From NCBI RefSeq assembly GCF_900187985.1, contig NZ_FZOA01000001.1, positions 1 to 64,000 of the forward strand: a stretch of DNA of 64,000 bases, in the 5' to 3' direction. Each line of letters starts with the position of its first letter. The first letter of the stretch is position 1. Positions 1 through 9,013 of the stretch are shown one piece after another. The DNA comes from Methylobacillus rhizosphaerae (GTDB lineage Bacteria > Pseudomonadota > Gammaproteobacteria > Burkholderiales > Methylophilaceae). The notes below the pieces were generated by a model. It ran no database searches. It saw only the letters and a list, made by a program, of their open reading frames with translations, and had not been told where the DNA came from. Position numbers and translations under genes: made by a program.

Positions 1-1
1 G

Positions 2-319
2 GAGGTGCTAGTCCACTCAGATCAAGGTAGTCAGTTCAGCAGCTATGATTGGCAGGCATTTTTAAAAGCGCACCGTCTCAAACCTAGCATGAGCAGACGA
101 GGAAATTGCCACGACAATGCAGTCGCAGAAAGCTTCTTTCAATTGCTGAAGCGGGAAAGGATACGTCGGAAGATTTATGAGCATCGAGAAGCCGCCCGCC
201 AAGATGTATTTGATTACATCGAGATGTTTTATAACCCTAGGCGTCGACACAGTTTCAATAATGGCCTATCGCCAGTAGAGTATGAAAAGCGTTATTTCGA
301 GGGGCTGGAGACTGTCTAG
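2..319 (+). CDS. IS3-family transposase OrfB, C-terminal part (5' end outside window)
   Basis: This is the C-terminal part of a DDE integrase-type transposase (rve fold) that would cut and join the ends of its IS element. Visible family motifs are HSDQGSQF (second catalytic Asp region), the SMSRRGNCHDNAVAESFF block carrying the catalytic Glu, and the terminal YNPRRRHSFNNGLSPVEYE block. The reading frame is open to the left edge of the window, so the GTG at 5 is not a real start. The protein ends 18 bp before the IS terminus, as is usual in this family. Sequence identity to a particular IS cannot be given without a database. Confidence 0.9.
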   Translation, partial: EVLVHSDQGSQFSSYDWQAFLKAHRLKPSMSRRGNCHDNAVAESFFQLLKRERIRRKIYEHREAARQDVFDYIEMFYNPRRRHSFNNGLSPVEYEKRYFEGLETV

Positions 320-337
320 AATAGTAGGGGCGATTCA
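312..337 (+). repeat. Right terminal inverted repeat of the IS element (inferred)
   Basis: The sequence between the transposase stop and the flank ends in AGGGGCGATTCA. Its reverse complement begins TGAATCGCCCCT, consistent with the TGA-type tips of IS3-family ends. The left partner is outside the window, so the repeat is inferred from one end only. Confidence 0.5.
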
Positions 338-343
338 GCCTTC

Positions 344-619
344 TTGAGTGATCCGTTACCGTACTTTCTAATGACTCCCAAAGTATTAGAGAATAAAAAA
401 TTGCGTATTAAGATTGCGAAAATCAGCAAGGATTGGCACTATGAGATGACAATCAATGCTGATAAAAGAGAAATGGCTTTAACTTCAGGGTTTGCAGGGA
501 GGTTAGAAATTTCTATTCCTCAAGTCGATATTGCAGTTGCGCGCACTTCTTTTGATCAATTCGTAGCAGCAGTCCATTCGGAAGTTATGAATGTTTATGA
601 AATAAGGCTTAGCGATTAA
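344..619 (+). CDS. Hypothetical protein, possibly a fragment left by the IS
   Basis: This is an ORF of 91 codons from TTG 344, or 82 codons from ATG 371. No domain is recognised. The product is rich in charged residues, has no membrane segment, and is encoded by AT-rich DNA. The frame is open upstream to 320, inside the IS end, and no ribosome-binding site is evident before either start. It may be the 3' remnant of a gene cut by the IS insertion rather than a complete gene. No function is proposed. Confidence 0.35.
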   Translation: MSDPLPYFLMTPKVLENKKLRIKIAKISKDWHYEMTINADKREMALTSGFAGRLEISIPQVDIAVARTSFDQFVAAVHSEVMNVYEIRLSD

Positions 620-698
620 GGTTATTTTTGTAAACTATCGTACACTATCTCGTTCAAAACAGTATAACTGTAAGACCTCATGCTAGAGGTTTCTCATG

Positions 699-742
699 AG
701 AAGTGCCTGGCTTAGGCTCAACGCCACGACCAGGTTACTTCT
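699..742. repeat. Inverted repeat downstream of glf, possible terminator or structured 3' end
   Basis: The arms AGAAGT (699-704) and ACTTCT (737-742), with inner CCTGG (706-710) and CCAGG (730-734), can pair around a 19-nt loop. A smaller hairpin (ACCTC/GAGGT, about 675-690) sits beside it. It lies about 30 bp beyond the stop codon of the last capsule-locus gene on the minus strand. There is no clean T-run on the minus strand, so intrinsic termination is uncertain. Confidence 0.35.
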
Positions 743-774
743 GCTGATAAAATGATTTTACCTTCGAAAGATAT

Positions 775-1869
775 TTATTCTACTCTTCTGAATTTAGCGA
801 AAGCGGATCCAATTACTTGGTGCATGTCATAGTATTTATATTCAGCTAACCTTCCACCAAAAATTACATTATTTTCGGTCTCAGCTAGTGCTTCGTATTT
901 TCTGAACATGTCAGTATTTTCTTTATTCCCGACTGGATAGTATGGTGTTTTCTCCCTGGACCAAGTATCGGGGATTTCTTTGGTGACAATGGTGACAGGT
1001 TCATTGTTTCCACCCTCAAAATGTTTGTGTTCAATGATGCGAGTCCATGGAACATTGCCTTCGGTATAGTTGATTACCGCATTGCCTTGGTGATTGACTT
1101 TATTCATTACTTCAGATTCGAAGCGTAGTGCACGGTATTCCAGCTCACCAAACTGGAAACCGTAAAATTCATCAATCTTGCCGGTGAATACAACTTTCTT
1201 GGCCTTGGCATTCCAGGCATCCCTGTCGGCCAGATAGTCCACACCAAGTTCTACATCTATACCCTCCAGCATGTTCTCGAAGAGAGCGGTATAACCTCCA
1301 ATGGGAATGCCTTGATATTTGTCATTAAAGTAATTGTTATCCCATGTCAGGCGCACAGGCAGGCGCTTAATAATGGAGGCAGGCAACTCCTTGGGGTCTT
1401 TCTGCCATTGTTTGCGAGTATAGTCGCGAATCAGTGTTTCATAGATATCAGAACCAACCAGAGTCAGCGCTTGTTCTTCCAGGTTGGCCGGTTCACGATC
1501 CAATTTGAGGCGTTGTGACTCGATCTTGGCTTGTGCCTCCTCGGGAGTCAATACCCCCCACATCTGGTTAAAGGTATACATACTGAAGGGAAGGGAATAT
1601 GCCTTATCCTTGTGGAAAGCAATAGGGCTGTTCTTGAAGTTGTTAAATTTCGCAAAGCGGTTCACGAAGTTCCAGATGCCATCATCATTACAATGGAAAA
1701 TGTGCGGTCCGAATACATGGACATTAATGCCATGTTGGTTTTCGGTATAGCAATTACCAGCGACATGTGGGCGCTTATCAATTACAAGACAACGCTTGCC
1801 AGCTTCGGTTGCCAGACGCGCAAAGGTGGAGCCAAAGACACCAGCACCAACAATGAGATAATCATACAT
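775..1869 (-). CDS. glf: UDP-galactopyranose mutase
   Basis: This FAD enzyme interconverts UDP-galactopyranose and UDP-galactofuranose in the cytoplasm and so supplies Galf for surface polysaccharide. The N-terminus has the dinucleotide-binding motif YLIVGAGVFGSTFA, followed by RPHVAGNCY and a GPHIFH motif, all typical of Glf. The length from ATG 1869 (364 residues) matches the family. That start is preferred over TTG 1896 because AAGGA precedes it at good spacing. It is the last gene of the capsule locus, 39 bp after the two-domain glycosyltransferase gene, which suggests that enzyme or another one here uses UDP-Galf. Confidence 0.95.
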   Translation of the reverse strand: MYDYLIVGAGVFGSTFARLATEAGKRCLVIDKRPHVAGNCYTENQHGINVHVFGPHIFHCNDDGIWNFVNRFAKFNNFKNSPIAFHKDKAYSLPFSMYTFNQMWGVLTPEEAQAKIESQRLKLDREPANLEEQALTLVGSDIYETLIRDYTRKQWQKDPKELPASIIKRLPVRLTWDNNYFNDKYQGIPIGGYTALFENMLEGIDVELGVDYLADRDAWNAKAKKVVFTGKIDEFYGFQFGELEYRALRFESEVMNKVNHQGNAVINYTEGNVPWTRIIEHKHFEGGNNEPVTIVTKEIPDTWSREKTPYYPVGNKENTDMFRKYEALAETENNVIFGGRLAEYKYYDMHQVIGSAFAKFRRVE

Positions 1870-1908
1870 ATTGAGTAAATCCTTTTCTTTCTTCAAATCC
1901 AGTTGAAA

Positions 1909-3939
1909 TTATACTTTGTTAAGTGAGCTCAAGATTTCTTGACTCTTTGTGTGGTATGTTTCCTGCAGTTCAGCAGGAATCCTGTCTTTTGCCCATTTTA
2001 ATAGGTCGGTAGCGAATGTCTTCCAGCTATCCAACAGGTCTTCAGATTGTTGAGGATAGTGAGTCATCAGTTCATATGTATAGCGCAATGCTTCCAACAC
2101 TGCCATACGACGGGCATCAGAAACGTTAGTGATCTGGCTGCGCTCACTGAATTTACGGTGAGTGGTGACAAAATCGTCGCAGTATCCGATATTCTTGGCA
2201 GCTACAATGCTATGCCAGTGGTAAGGAATATCGTTATGCACAACGGTTGAGCCGAAGAATATATTGGCATCATGTAATAGGTCAGTCTTGATGATGCGGT
2301 TCCATGGATAGTTGATTAGCTGCGCAAGAACCTTTTGTCGTTCCTCATTTGTTTTCATCTTTGGAAGCTGCGACCAGAGTTTCTCGTCGGCATTGAACAT
2401 ATCGCGAGATTTTTTCTCTTCAAAGAATTCGATGCGATATTTAAAGAAATATAGATCATTATTGTGTTTCTTGGCATCTTTCACAGCTTTGACAAGATGC
2501 TCGCTGTTGATAACGTCATCTGCATCCATGAAGAACGTGTAATTACCTGAGCATAATGGGATGACAGCATTCCGTGCACGCCCAGCGCCTCTATTGCCTT
2601 GTGTGAAAATATGAATATTGGAGTGCTTGTTCTCATATTCCTGCAAGATGCTCAGGGATTCATCAGTTGAGCCATCATCAGTTGCAATGATATTGAATTT
2701 CAATCCTTTAATGCTCAAGATTGAATCCAGTGAGTCACGCAATAAATCAGCTGAATTGTAAACGGGCATTACGACTGTCAGGTCAAGGTCGGGATATGCT
2801 TCAGAATACTCTTTGATGCGTTTGGGGAAGGGTGCCCTGTTTGTTGTTAGAGGGAACTCTTTCTCAGCTTTTTCGATAATTTGTGCCCAACGTTTCTTGA
2901 TCATATTCTGGGCAGCTGGCTGGGTTTGTCTTTGAGTAATCCAGTCAGAACGATAGCAATAGTCATAAAACTCTGTAAAAGCCGTCTTGCGCTGTTCACC
3001 TTTTATTGGACTGATGTAGTTAAGAATAGTATTGAGATGGCAGCAGATTGCTGACAGCTTATAGCTTGCAGAGCTCATTGTCTGGCCTTCGCGCGCCAGG
3101 CGATGGTAACTGACTGTATCTTCGGTAACGATGATACGATTCGCCTTGGATATGACAAACCAGTGCAATGGGTTATCTTCGTAGAAATAATCACCTTCTG
3201 GGTATTCTATTTTGTTCTGCAGCAGAAAATCTCTCTTGTAGATTTTTCTCCATGGCACAGGAGATAACCGCAGTAGATCCGGACATTCCTTAAGCGAAAT
3301 TACCTTTCCTTTTGGCACAGCAGTCCATGCAACACTGTCATAAGCTGTAGAAACTATCCGCTCATCTTCCTTGAACGTGCAGAAAGAGCCGATTGCTACG
3401 TCCACATCGTGAGTGACTGCCTGTTCCATTAGGTTGGCAAAGGCATGTGGCAGTACCCAGTCATCACTGTCAATAAATGCGATATATTCGCCACGAGCCG
3501 CGCGAATCCCGATGTTACTGGGGATACCTGCGCCGCCTAGGGTGTTATGGTCAAGGTTGATAAACCTGATGCGACTATCTTGCGAGAGATGCATTTCAAT
3601 AATGCTTTTTCCATTATCAGTGGAAGCATCATTGATGATAATGAGTTCAAAGTTTTGGTAATGCTGTGAGATCGCAGACACAATGCTGGTATCCAGATAT
3701 GGAGCTACATTGAATACCGGCATTACAATGGATAACAGCGGTTGACGGATTGATGAAGGTTTGCTCTCTGCTATATGACTCTCAACATTGGTTTTGATAT
3801 GTGAAAAGCTTTCAATATGTTTGATATTGAATTGAGCATGATCGTACAGAGGGCTATCGGGAGCCACCTTCTTATATTCCAGAATAGCTTCTTCATATAA
3901 GCCTTGTCTACTTAACTCATTACCCTTTTTTAAACTCAT
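1909..3939 (-). CDS. Two-domain family 2 glycosyltransferase
   Basis: This 676-residue protein has a short N-terminal helical region followed by two GT-A (GT2) domains. The first starts near residue 70 (SIVMPVFNVAPYLD, then NDASTDNG and FIDSDDW). The second starts near residue 385 (TVVMPVYNSADLL, then DDGSTDES and FMDADD). Each has its own nucleotide-sugar and metal-binding Asp motifs, so the enzyme may add two sugars or act as a polymerase of the capsule repeat. It probably acts at the cytoplasmic face; no membrane segment is obvious. The ATG at 3939 has AGGA upstream. It pairs with glf and is separated from the main operon by a 225-bp gap. Acceptor and donor are unknown. The coding sequence is AT-richer than the operon core. 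Confidence 0.88.
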   Translation of the reverse strand: MSLKKGNELSRQGLYEEAILEYKKVAPDSPLYDHAQFNIKHIESFSHIKTNVESHIAESKPSSIRQPLLSIVMPVFNVAPYLDTSIVSAISQHYQNFELIIINDASTDNGKSIIEMHLSQDSRIRFINLDHNTLGGAGIPSNIGIRAARGEYIAFIDSDDWVLPHAFANLMEQAVTHDVDVAIGSFCTFKEDERIVSTAYDSVAWTAVPKGKVISLKECPDLLRLSPVPWRKIYKRDFLLQNKIEYPEGDYFYEDNPLHWFVISKANRIIVTEDTVSYHRLAREGQTMSSASYKLSAICCHLNTILNYISPIKGEQRKTAFTEFYDYCYRSDWITQRQTQPAAQNMIKKRWAQIIEKAEKEFPLTTNRAPFPKRIKEYSEAYPDLDLTVVMPVYNSADLLRDSLDSILSIKGLKFNIIATDDGSTDESLSILQEYENKHSNIHIFTQGNRGAGRARNAVIPLCSGNYTFFMDADDVINSEHLVKAVKDAKKHNNDLYFFKYRIEFFEEKKSRDMFNADEKLWSQLPKMKTNEERQKVLAQLINYPWNRIIKTDLLHDANIFFGSTVVHNDIPYHWHSIVAAKNIGYCDDFVTTHRKFSERSQITNVSDARRMAVLEALRYTYELMTHYPQQSEDLLDSWKTFATDLLKWAKDRIPAELQETYHTKSQEILSSLNKV

Positions 3940-4164
3940 GATTGTTCCTAATTGTGATGAAAGTATATGTTCGAGTTGAGATTTTGTTTTCTGCTGCAGT
4001 AATTTTTATTACTCAACTTTTGTCTGGCTTTCAGCGGTTTTTATTCAATAGTTACAGCGCTCTTGGTTTTGTCATTTCTAATAGCAAGAGGTGACATAGC
4101 TGATATTCAGTTTTTATTCCAGACGTTCTTTATTTGCGAAGATCATCTTCGTTGAGCCTCCTAT
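3940..4164 (-). promoter_or_regulatory. Intergenic leader before the glycosyltransferase-glf pair, with inverted repeats
   Basis: This is the only sizeable gap on the minus strand between the sulfatase-like gene and the two last capsule genes. It contains a nested inverted repeat: AGTTGAG (3974-3980) with CTCAACT (4012-4018), enclosing AGTAAT/ATTACT (3998-4013). A near-perfect palindrome, CGAAGATCATCTTCG, lies at 4137-4151. An internal promoter is plausible, but no convincing -35/-10 pair can be fixed by eye. Confidence 0.35.
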
Positions 4165-5694
4165 CTAATGTAAATCTATCATGGCTAGTGACTTTAGCCA
4201 TGTTAAAGGTAAATTGTTAACTACGTGTGCACTTCTTTTTGCGGATGAAGTATTTCGCCGGTTATTACTCCACAATACATACTCCACTTCTCCATCTGGC
4301 TCGCCAAATGTGCTGTATACCTCGGGCATGATGGGGACATGGTCACCGTACCAGCAGAGGCTGGCGGGAGATGGGCATGTTTCCAGTGTCTGGCGCAGCT
4401 TGGCGATCATGCTGTTGGCATTACGCAGATGGCGCAGGTAAATGGTCAGGTCATCACAGCCTGCAGGAGGCGGGATGTTGTATAAGGCATCAATATCCCC
4501 AGGGTTGACGCGTTCCAGGTGCAGCGGGCCATGGTTTTCCATGGTGATGGCGAAGATGAAGAGCGGGGCGGTGGCGTCCTGCAATAGGGCGGCAACCTTG
4601 TCTGCAACAGCAGCGTCGCTGATATAGGGGCCGGAGCGCATGCTGTCATCAAATGCTGCAATATCAATGAATTCATCAAAGCCCAAGCGCGGGTATACAC
4701 GATCACGCTGGTAGAAGCTGGCTGGATAGGGATGGATGCAGATGGTACGGTAACCCAGGCGCTTCAAATGAGATGCCACAGATGAGACCGGTTGCCCGGC
4801 AGCAATGGCGCGATAAGGGTTGAAGCGGTGTACGCCAAGCTGATCAGCGGGGATACCTGACAGGAAGGCGAACTCAGTGCGCACTGTATTGGCGCCCCAG
4901 GCGGGGACAGTCAATTTCCCATGCGCGACCGCATCCTGTTTCAGTCTGTCGAATTCTGACAGGACTTCAGGACGTATACCGCCATAGAGTGCGCGGGCAT
5001 CAAAGAAGGATTCACTCTGCACGGCAACCAGATGCGGCAGTGGGTTTTGTGTTGTGCTTGAGTCAAGCGATCCAAAGGGCGACTTGGCGCTCCAGGGCAG
5101 CTTCTCTGCCTGGTAGTAGTGCCAGAAGCCGGCGAGCAGGCCAAAAGCCCGGTTGTCATGGGCTGGTGCGAAGCGGATGGCAAGGCGCTGCCTGTTGCCT
5201 AGCCATAGTAATAGCACACTGCCTGCAAAAGTCACCAGGACGCCGCCCAGCTGTCCATTGATTGCCAGACGGTGTTCAGGCGTGGCTTCTCCCCACAAGC
5301 CAAGGGATACGGCCAGCACAAAGCCAGTGGCTGCACCCAGGAATTTCCACCAACCCAGGAAAGGGATATAAAGCCGAGGATGCCGGATGGCATCCGTGAA
5401 GTATTCGTAATCCTGGTAGACGAAAGGCTCGCGCAATGCTTTGAATTTGGCGTTGTTGACCAGCACTACCATTAGCAGGAAAGCGGAAACTGCCGCTGCA
5501 GCAAACCACGGGCGGCCTAGCAGCAGGATCATGCCGGCATGGGCGGATAGCCACAATCCGCCATGCAGAGCCCAGCTTGCCCACGGGCGCGCCAGGCTGG
5601 GGCGTGGCGTCATCAGGCTTTCAATCATGACGGATAGCGCCAGGCCAGTCAGGGCGGCGGCAAACACGGATGAGAAGGCGCTATGAATGACCAT
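4165..5694 (-). CDS. LTA-synthase/sulfatase-like membrane phosphoryl transferase
   Basis: This 509-residue protein has about five N-terminal membrane helices (within residues 5-170) followed by an extracytoplasmic alkaline-phosphatase-superfamily domain. Motifs match the LtaS/OpgB/sulfatase group: a metal-binding Glu in VAVQSESFF (about 228), the nucleophile Thr in WGANTVRTEF (about 270), and the late Asp-His in WYGDHVP. Such enzymes move phospho-groups such as phosphoglycerol or phosphoethanolamine, or hydrolyse esters, on lipids and glycans in the periplasm. The gene overlaps the SDR gene by 14 bp and so is translationally coupled to it. By position it may correspond to RkpI of the rhizobial K-antigen locus, which is an inference. 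It could modify the capsule or its lipid; the substrate is unknown. Confidence 0.8.
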   Translation of the reverse strand: MVIHSAFSSVFAAALTGLALSVMIESLMTPRPSLARPWASWALHGGLWLSAHAGMILLLGRPWFAAAAVSAFLLMVVLVNNAKFKALREPFVYQDYEYFTDAIRHPRLYIPFLGWWKFLGAATGFVLAVSLGLWGEATPEHRLAINGQLGGVLVTFAGSVLLLWLGNRQRLAIRFAPAHDNRAFGLLAGFWHYYQAEKLPWSAKSPFGSLDSSTTQNPLPHLVAVQSESFFDARALYGGIRPEVLSEFDRLKQDAVAHGKLTVPAWGANTVRTEFAFLSGIPADQLGVHRFNPYRAIAAGQPVSSVASHLKRLGYRTICIHPYPASFYQRDRVYPRLGFDEFIDIAAFDDSMRSGPYISDAAVADKVAALLQDATAPLFIFAITMENHGPLHLERVNPGDIDALYNIPPPAGCDDLTIYLRHLRNANSMIAKLRQTLETCPSPASLCWYGDHVPIMPEVYSTFGEPDGEVEYVLWSNNRRNTSSAKRSAHVVNNLPLTWLKSLAMIDLH

Positions 5695-6451
5695 AACCCA
5701 TCCATTTCACAATGCGGGTAGAAAGGCTGGCTGGCAACGCAGCAAGGAACCAGGTACCCAGGTTCAGCGGGAACGGGAAGCTGATGCGTGCCTTGTTGCG
5801 TCGCAAACCGCGTTGTATGACGCCGGCCGCGCGTGCTGGTGACCAGAGGAACGGTTTGGGCCCTGGCATGTTGTGGCACATGGGAGATTCCACATAGCCA
5901 GGCATGATGACGTTGACGCGTATGTTCTCAGGTGCCAACCAGCCGCGTAATGCCTCGCCATACGCCTTGAGCCCGGCTTTGCTGGCGCAATAGGCTGGAG
6001 TGACTGGCAGGCCGAAATAGGCAGCCAGGGAGCTGACCAGTGCGATCTGTCCCTGCCGTTGCTGGCGCATGAGTGGTAGCAATGTCTGCACAATCAGCAT
6101 GGCAGCTTTCAGGTTGATATCCAGCAGGGCTTCAACTTCGTCCCATGGTTCAGCCTGGCCTTGCGGGCCAATGTGAGTGTTTACTCCAGCATTGATGATC
6201 ACCAAATCCAACGCTCCCAGCGCGGATAGCCAGTTTTTCAGTGCAGCAAAATCGCGTATATCCAGGAGCTGGGACTGCACTTCTGCACCTTTGCTGATGC
6301 AGCGCGTAGCGACTTCAGCCAGTTTCTCCGCATTGCGACCATGCAGATAAAGCGTCACGCCAGGCTGAGCATAGGCTTCTGCCAGGGCAGCGCCGATGGC
6401 GCTGGTAGCCCCGGTGATCAATATCCGGTTTTGTAGATAAATTTCATGCAT
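5681..6451 (-). CDS. Short-chain dehydrogenase/reductase, candidate RkpH-like ketoreductase
   Basis: This 256-residue classical SDR has an N-terminal NAD(P)-binding motif GATSAIGAALA, an NAG motif (VIINAGVNTH), the catalytic Ser in VSSLAAYFG and the YCASKAG motif with catalytic Tyr and Lys. The C-terminus is hydrophobic and may be membrane-associated. It overlaps both neighbours (8 bp with the upstream glycosyltransferase, 14 bp with the downstream sulfatase-like gene). In rhizobial rkp loci an SDR (RkpH) accompanies a PKS/FAS and an oxoamine synthase. By analogy this enzyme could reduce the amino-ketone made by those two to an amino-alcohol. That role is inference; the fold is certain. Confidence 0.85.
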   Translation of the reverse strand: MHEIYLQNRILITGATSAIGAALAEAYAQPGVTLYLHGRNAEKLAEVATRCISKGAEVQSQLLDIRDFAALKNWLSALGALDLVIINAGVNTHIGPQGQAEPWDEVEALLDINLKAAMLIVQTLLPLMRQQRQGQIALVSSLAAYFGLPVTPAYCASKAGLKAYGEALRGWLAPENIRVNVIMPGYVESPMCHNMPGPKPFLWSPARAAGVIQRGLRRNKARISFPFPLNLGTWFLAALPASLSTRIVKWMGYGHS

Positions 6452-7949
6452 GCTTACGTTTCTCCTGCCACGACCAGAATAGAGTCATGCCAAAACCGAC
6501 ACATACGGTGAAATTCATGGGGACCAGGAAGTAATTGCCATGCTGGCAGGCTACTAGCATAGTCAGCAGTGAATAGAAAAAAGTGAATATCTCTCCGGTC
6601 ATCAAGACCCGAGTGATGAGTGGAGCAGAAGCAGGGTGTTCATCGTGCCCTTTTGGCGTGCGATGGAATTCTCCACGAATGCCGAGCAAAGCTCTGACAC
6701 CACCTGCAAAGTAATACCAGGCCATGGGCAGGAAGATACAGACATAGCGGTAGCCGTCCCATGAAATATGGAAAATGCAGGCTTTACCATCAATGCGCGT
6801 GCTTTGGCGCGCGCCCAGCACATTGTTCAGCGCCCAGATGGCGACCAGGCCGAAGAAGATCAGGGCGATCCATTGGAAGTTGGCATTTTCGAGATTCACG
6901 ATAAAGCTCAACGGCAGGCTGAGCAGGATCAAGACATAGATCGAAGCCAATAATGGCGCAGAAAACATCATGGAAATGGCATGCAGCCGCTTCATCAATG
7001 GCATAGATTGCTGGAACATTTCCAGGGCATGCTTGAAGGCGCTGTGGATCAGGCCGCGCCCCCATCGTTCGCGTTGGGTGCGGAAGGCACTGATGCTCTC
7101 AGGCAACATGGACATGGAAATGACATCAGGCAGGTAAGCATATTTCCAATGACCGAACTGGGCGCGGTAACCGAGATCCACGTCCTCGGTGGCAGTGGTG
7201 GCATTCCAGCCGCCCAGCGCCTCGACACAGGTCTTGCGCCATACGCATGAGCTGCCGCTCAGGGAGGCCATGTTTCCATCTTCGCTCAGGCCGACGGTGA
7301 CATATTGCTGATGGCCCATTTCCATGGCCTGGAACCGGGTCAGGAAGGACACATCGCGGTTCTCGTAATCAATGCCGGTCTGCAGGAAGCCCAGTGCCGG
7401 GTCCTTGAAATATGGCATGGTTCTAAGCAGGAAATCTTCTGGCGGTACAAAATCGGCATCGAAAATGGCGAAGAATTCACCGGATGATTCCTGAATGCCA
7501 TTGAGCAGGTTGCCAGCCTTGAAGTGTTTTCTTTTATTGCGGCGGATCAGGCGGATATTGACGCCTTGCTGGGCGAAGTGGTTAACCCGGGCTTGTGCCA
7601 GCTTGGAGGTGTGGTCTGAGGAGTCATCAAGCACCAGGATTTCCATGAATTGTGCCGGATATTGCAAACGGCAGACAGCATCAATCAGGCGCTGTACCAC
7701 AGCGGATTCATTGCAGATGGGTAGCAGCACACTGACTGAGGGGTGGAAATTATCCTCAACGGGTGCTGTTGTGCGTGCCAGTTCGGTGAGTTTGCGTTTT
7801 TCCACCTGGCGCGAGATCAGCAGTACTCGTAGTTCAAGCACAACATAAATGGCGAAATAGATCACCACAGCCAGGAATACGACCTGGGCAAAATAGGAAA
7901 ACAGGGTGGTCAGGGTATTCAATTGGATCAAATCCCTGTGATGGCGCAA
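6444..7949 (-). CDS. Membrane-bound processive-type family 2 glycosyltransferase
   Basis: This is a roughly 500-residue protein of the cellulose-synthase-like GT2 group. It has an N-terminal membrane helix, a cytosolic GT-A domain with the D,D,D,Q-R-W signature (VLDDSSDHT, FDADF, TEDVDLG, QRERWGRG), then four or more membrane helices in the last 200 residues. Enzymes of this form extend a beta-linked polysaccharide or add sugars to lipid carriers at the inner membrane. The reported TTG start overlaps the upstream gene by 22 bp. A second TTG at 7922 lies at better spacing behind AGGGA, so the true start is uncertain. Confidence 0.88.
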   Translation of the reverse strand: MRHHRDLIQLNTLTTLFSYFAQVVFLAVVIYFAIYVVLELRVLLISRQVEKRKLTELARTTAPVEDNFHPSVSVLLPICNESAVVQRLIDAVCRLQYPAQFMEILVLDDSSDHTSKLAQARVNHFAQQGVNIRLIRRNKRKHFKAGNLLNGIQESSGEFFAIFDADFVPPEDFLLRTMPYFKDPALGFLQTGIDYENRDVSFLTRFQAMEMGHQQYVTVGLSEDGNMASLSGSSCVWRKTCVEALGGWNATTATEDVDLGYRAQFGHWKYAYLPDVISMSMLPESISAFRTQRERWGRGLIHSAFKHALEMFQQSMPLMKRLHAISMMFSAPLLASIYVLILLSLPLSFIVNLENANFQWIALIFFGLVAIWALNNVLGARQSTRIDGKACIFHISWDGYRYVCIFLPMAWYYFAGGVRALLGIRGEFHRTPKGHDEHPASAPLITRVLMTGEIFTFFYSLLTMLVACQHGNYFLVPMNFTVCVGFGMTLFWSWQEKRKHA

Positions 7950-9013
7950 ATATCTTGCAACCGCTGCGTCCAGGTATAGTGCTGGCGCACGTGGGCAGCA
8001 CCAGCGGCAGCCCGTTCCAGGTCTGAGGGGGAGGGGCCTTGGCGCAGGCGTGCAAATAGCTCCCTGGTTTCTTCGGCGCTGTCTACCACATGGCAGAATT
8101 CGCGGAAATGACGGTCAACAGCACGGCTTGGGTTGGTGACGACAATGCCGCCACAAGCCAGTATCTCCAGCAAGCGCCGTGAATACATGGTGTCAGAGTT
8201 GGTGACCGAGTTGACATTCAGGGATACGAGATAGCGTTTATAGATATCCGCCGTCTCGCGATGCGGCACTTTCCCATGCATGCGAATCTGGCTATTGGTG
8301 GGGAAGCTGAATTCAAAATAGCGCGACAAGCGGTCATGGTTGCGATCAAACACATTGAGCGTCATGCCGGTTGCTTCACAGCTATCGAAAACCATATCCA
8401 GGAAGCGCCTGCGTTCGTTCAATATCCGCTTGTAGTAACTGCCAGTGAAACAGGCCTCATTATGTGTGAAGTTGAATCCCGTAAAACTGTGATACGCAGG
8501 TTGGAACGGCATCAACAGTGTATTTACTGGTACGTGAGTGGGTACTTGCTCTTTATACTTGGCAACGCATTCCTCGTCTGTCGTGAAAACGTAATCAAAC
8601 ACCTTGGCAACTTCAATAAAGGCATCAAAGAACGGGCCATCATCCTTGTTCCAGAACACGGTGGGAATACCTTGGCTCTTGGCAAACTCAACCAGGCGGA
8701 ATATCGCGGTAGGTTTTGTCAGGCGCAACAGCCGTGGTTGTTTTGCCAGCTCATAGCGCCAGCTGCCGTCCGTGCCATGGAAAGCTGATTCTACAAACAC
8801 CAGGTCAGGCTTCCATTGTGTGATGACCTCTTTATAATTAGAAGGCGTCATGACACGGATACGTGCTTCGGAAGACAGGCAGGCAGCGGTGAAGTAGTCC
8901 ACCACGACCGCAATTTTCAGCGTGCCGAATGGCCCTGTCTGCTCAGTATCCTCCAGCACTGCCGGATATTTGTATACCAGTGATCCCAGTTTTCTGATGA
9001 CTCTGCCGACCAT
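7928..9013 (-). CDS. CgeB-like glycosyltransferase
   Basis: This 361-residue soluble protein looks like the CgeB/YkvP-type glycosyltransferases (Glyco_trans_1_2). The N-terminal half has Rossmann-like segments (PDLVFVESAF, GIPTVFWNKDDGPFFD, FDYVFTTDEECVAKY). The C-terminal half carries the family-typical pattern of a nucleotide-sugar site (MYSRRLLEILACGG, VVTNPSRAVDRHF). It would transfer a sugar to the growing capsule in the cytoplasm; donor and acceptor cannot be told. Its start codon directly abuts the stop of the deacetylase-like gene, so the two are co-translated. Confidence 0.75.
   Translation of the reverse strand: MVGRVIRKLGSLVYKYPAVLEDTEQTGPFGTLKIAVVVDYFTAACLSSEARIRVMTPSNYKEVITQWKPDLVFVESAFHGTDGSWRYELAKQPRLLRLTKPTAIFRLVEFAKSQGIPTVFWNKDDGPFFDAFIEVAKVFDYVFTTDEECVAKYKEQVPTHVPVNTLLMPFQPAYHSFTGFNFTHNEACFTGSYYKRILNERRRFLDMVFDSCEATGMTLNVFDRNHDRLSRYFEFSFPTNSQIRMHGKVPHRETADIYKRYLVSLNVNSVTNSDTMYSRRLLEILACGGIVVTNPSRAVDRHFREFCHVVDSAEETRELFARLRQGPSPSDLERAAAGAAHVRQHYTWTQRLQDICAITGI

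Larger units (their letters stand above)
1..337 (+). mobile_element. IS3-family insertion sequence, right end only
   Basis: The window opens inside an insertion sequence. The C-terminal half of an IS3-type transposase is followed, 18 bp after its stop, by a terminus ending GGCGATTCA at 337. I recall this ending from IS51-group elements of the IS3 family. The left end lies outside the window, so copy number and target duplication cannot be judged. The unrelated AT-rich sequence starting at 338 marks the boundary. Confidence 0.75.

Noticed and set aside
3974-4018. Intrinsic terminator after the sulfatase-like gene
   Set aside because: The nested hairpin has an AT-rich stem with T's in the loop rather than after it; it fits a leader structure better.
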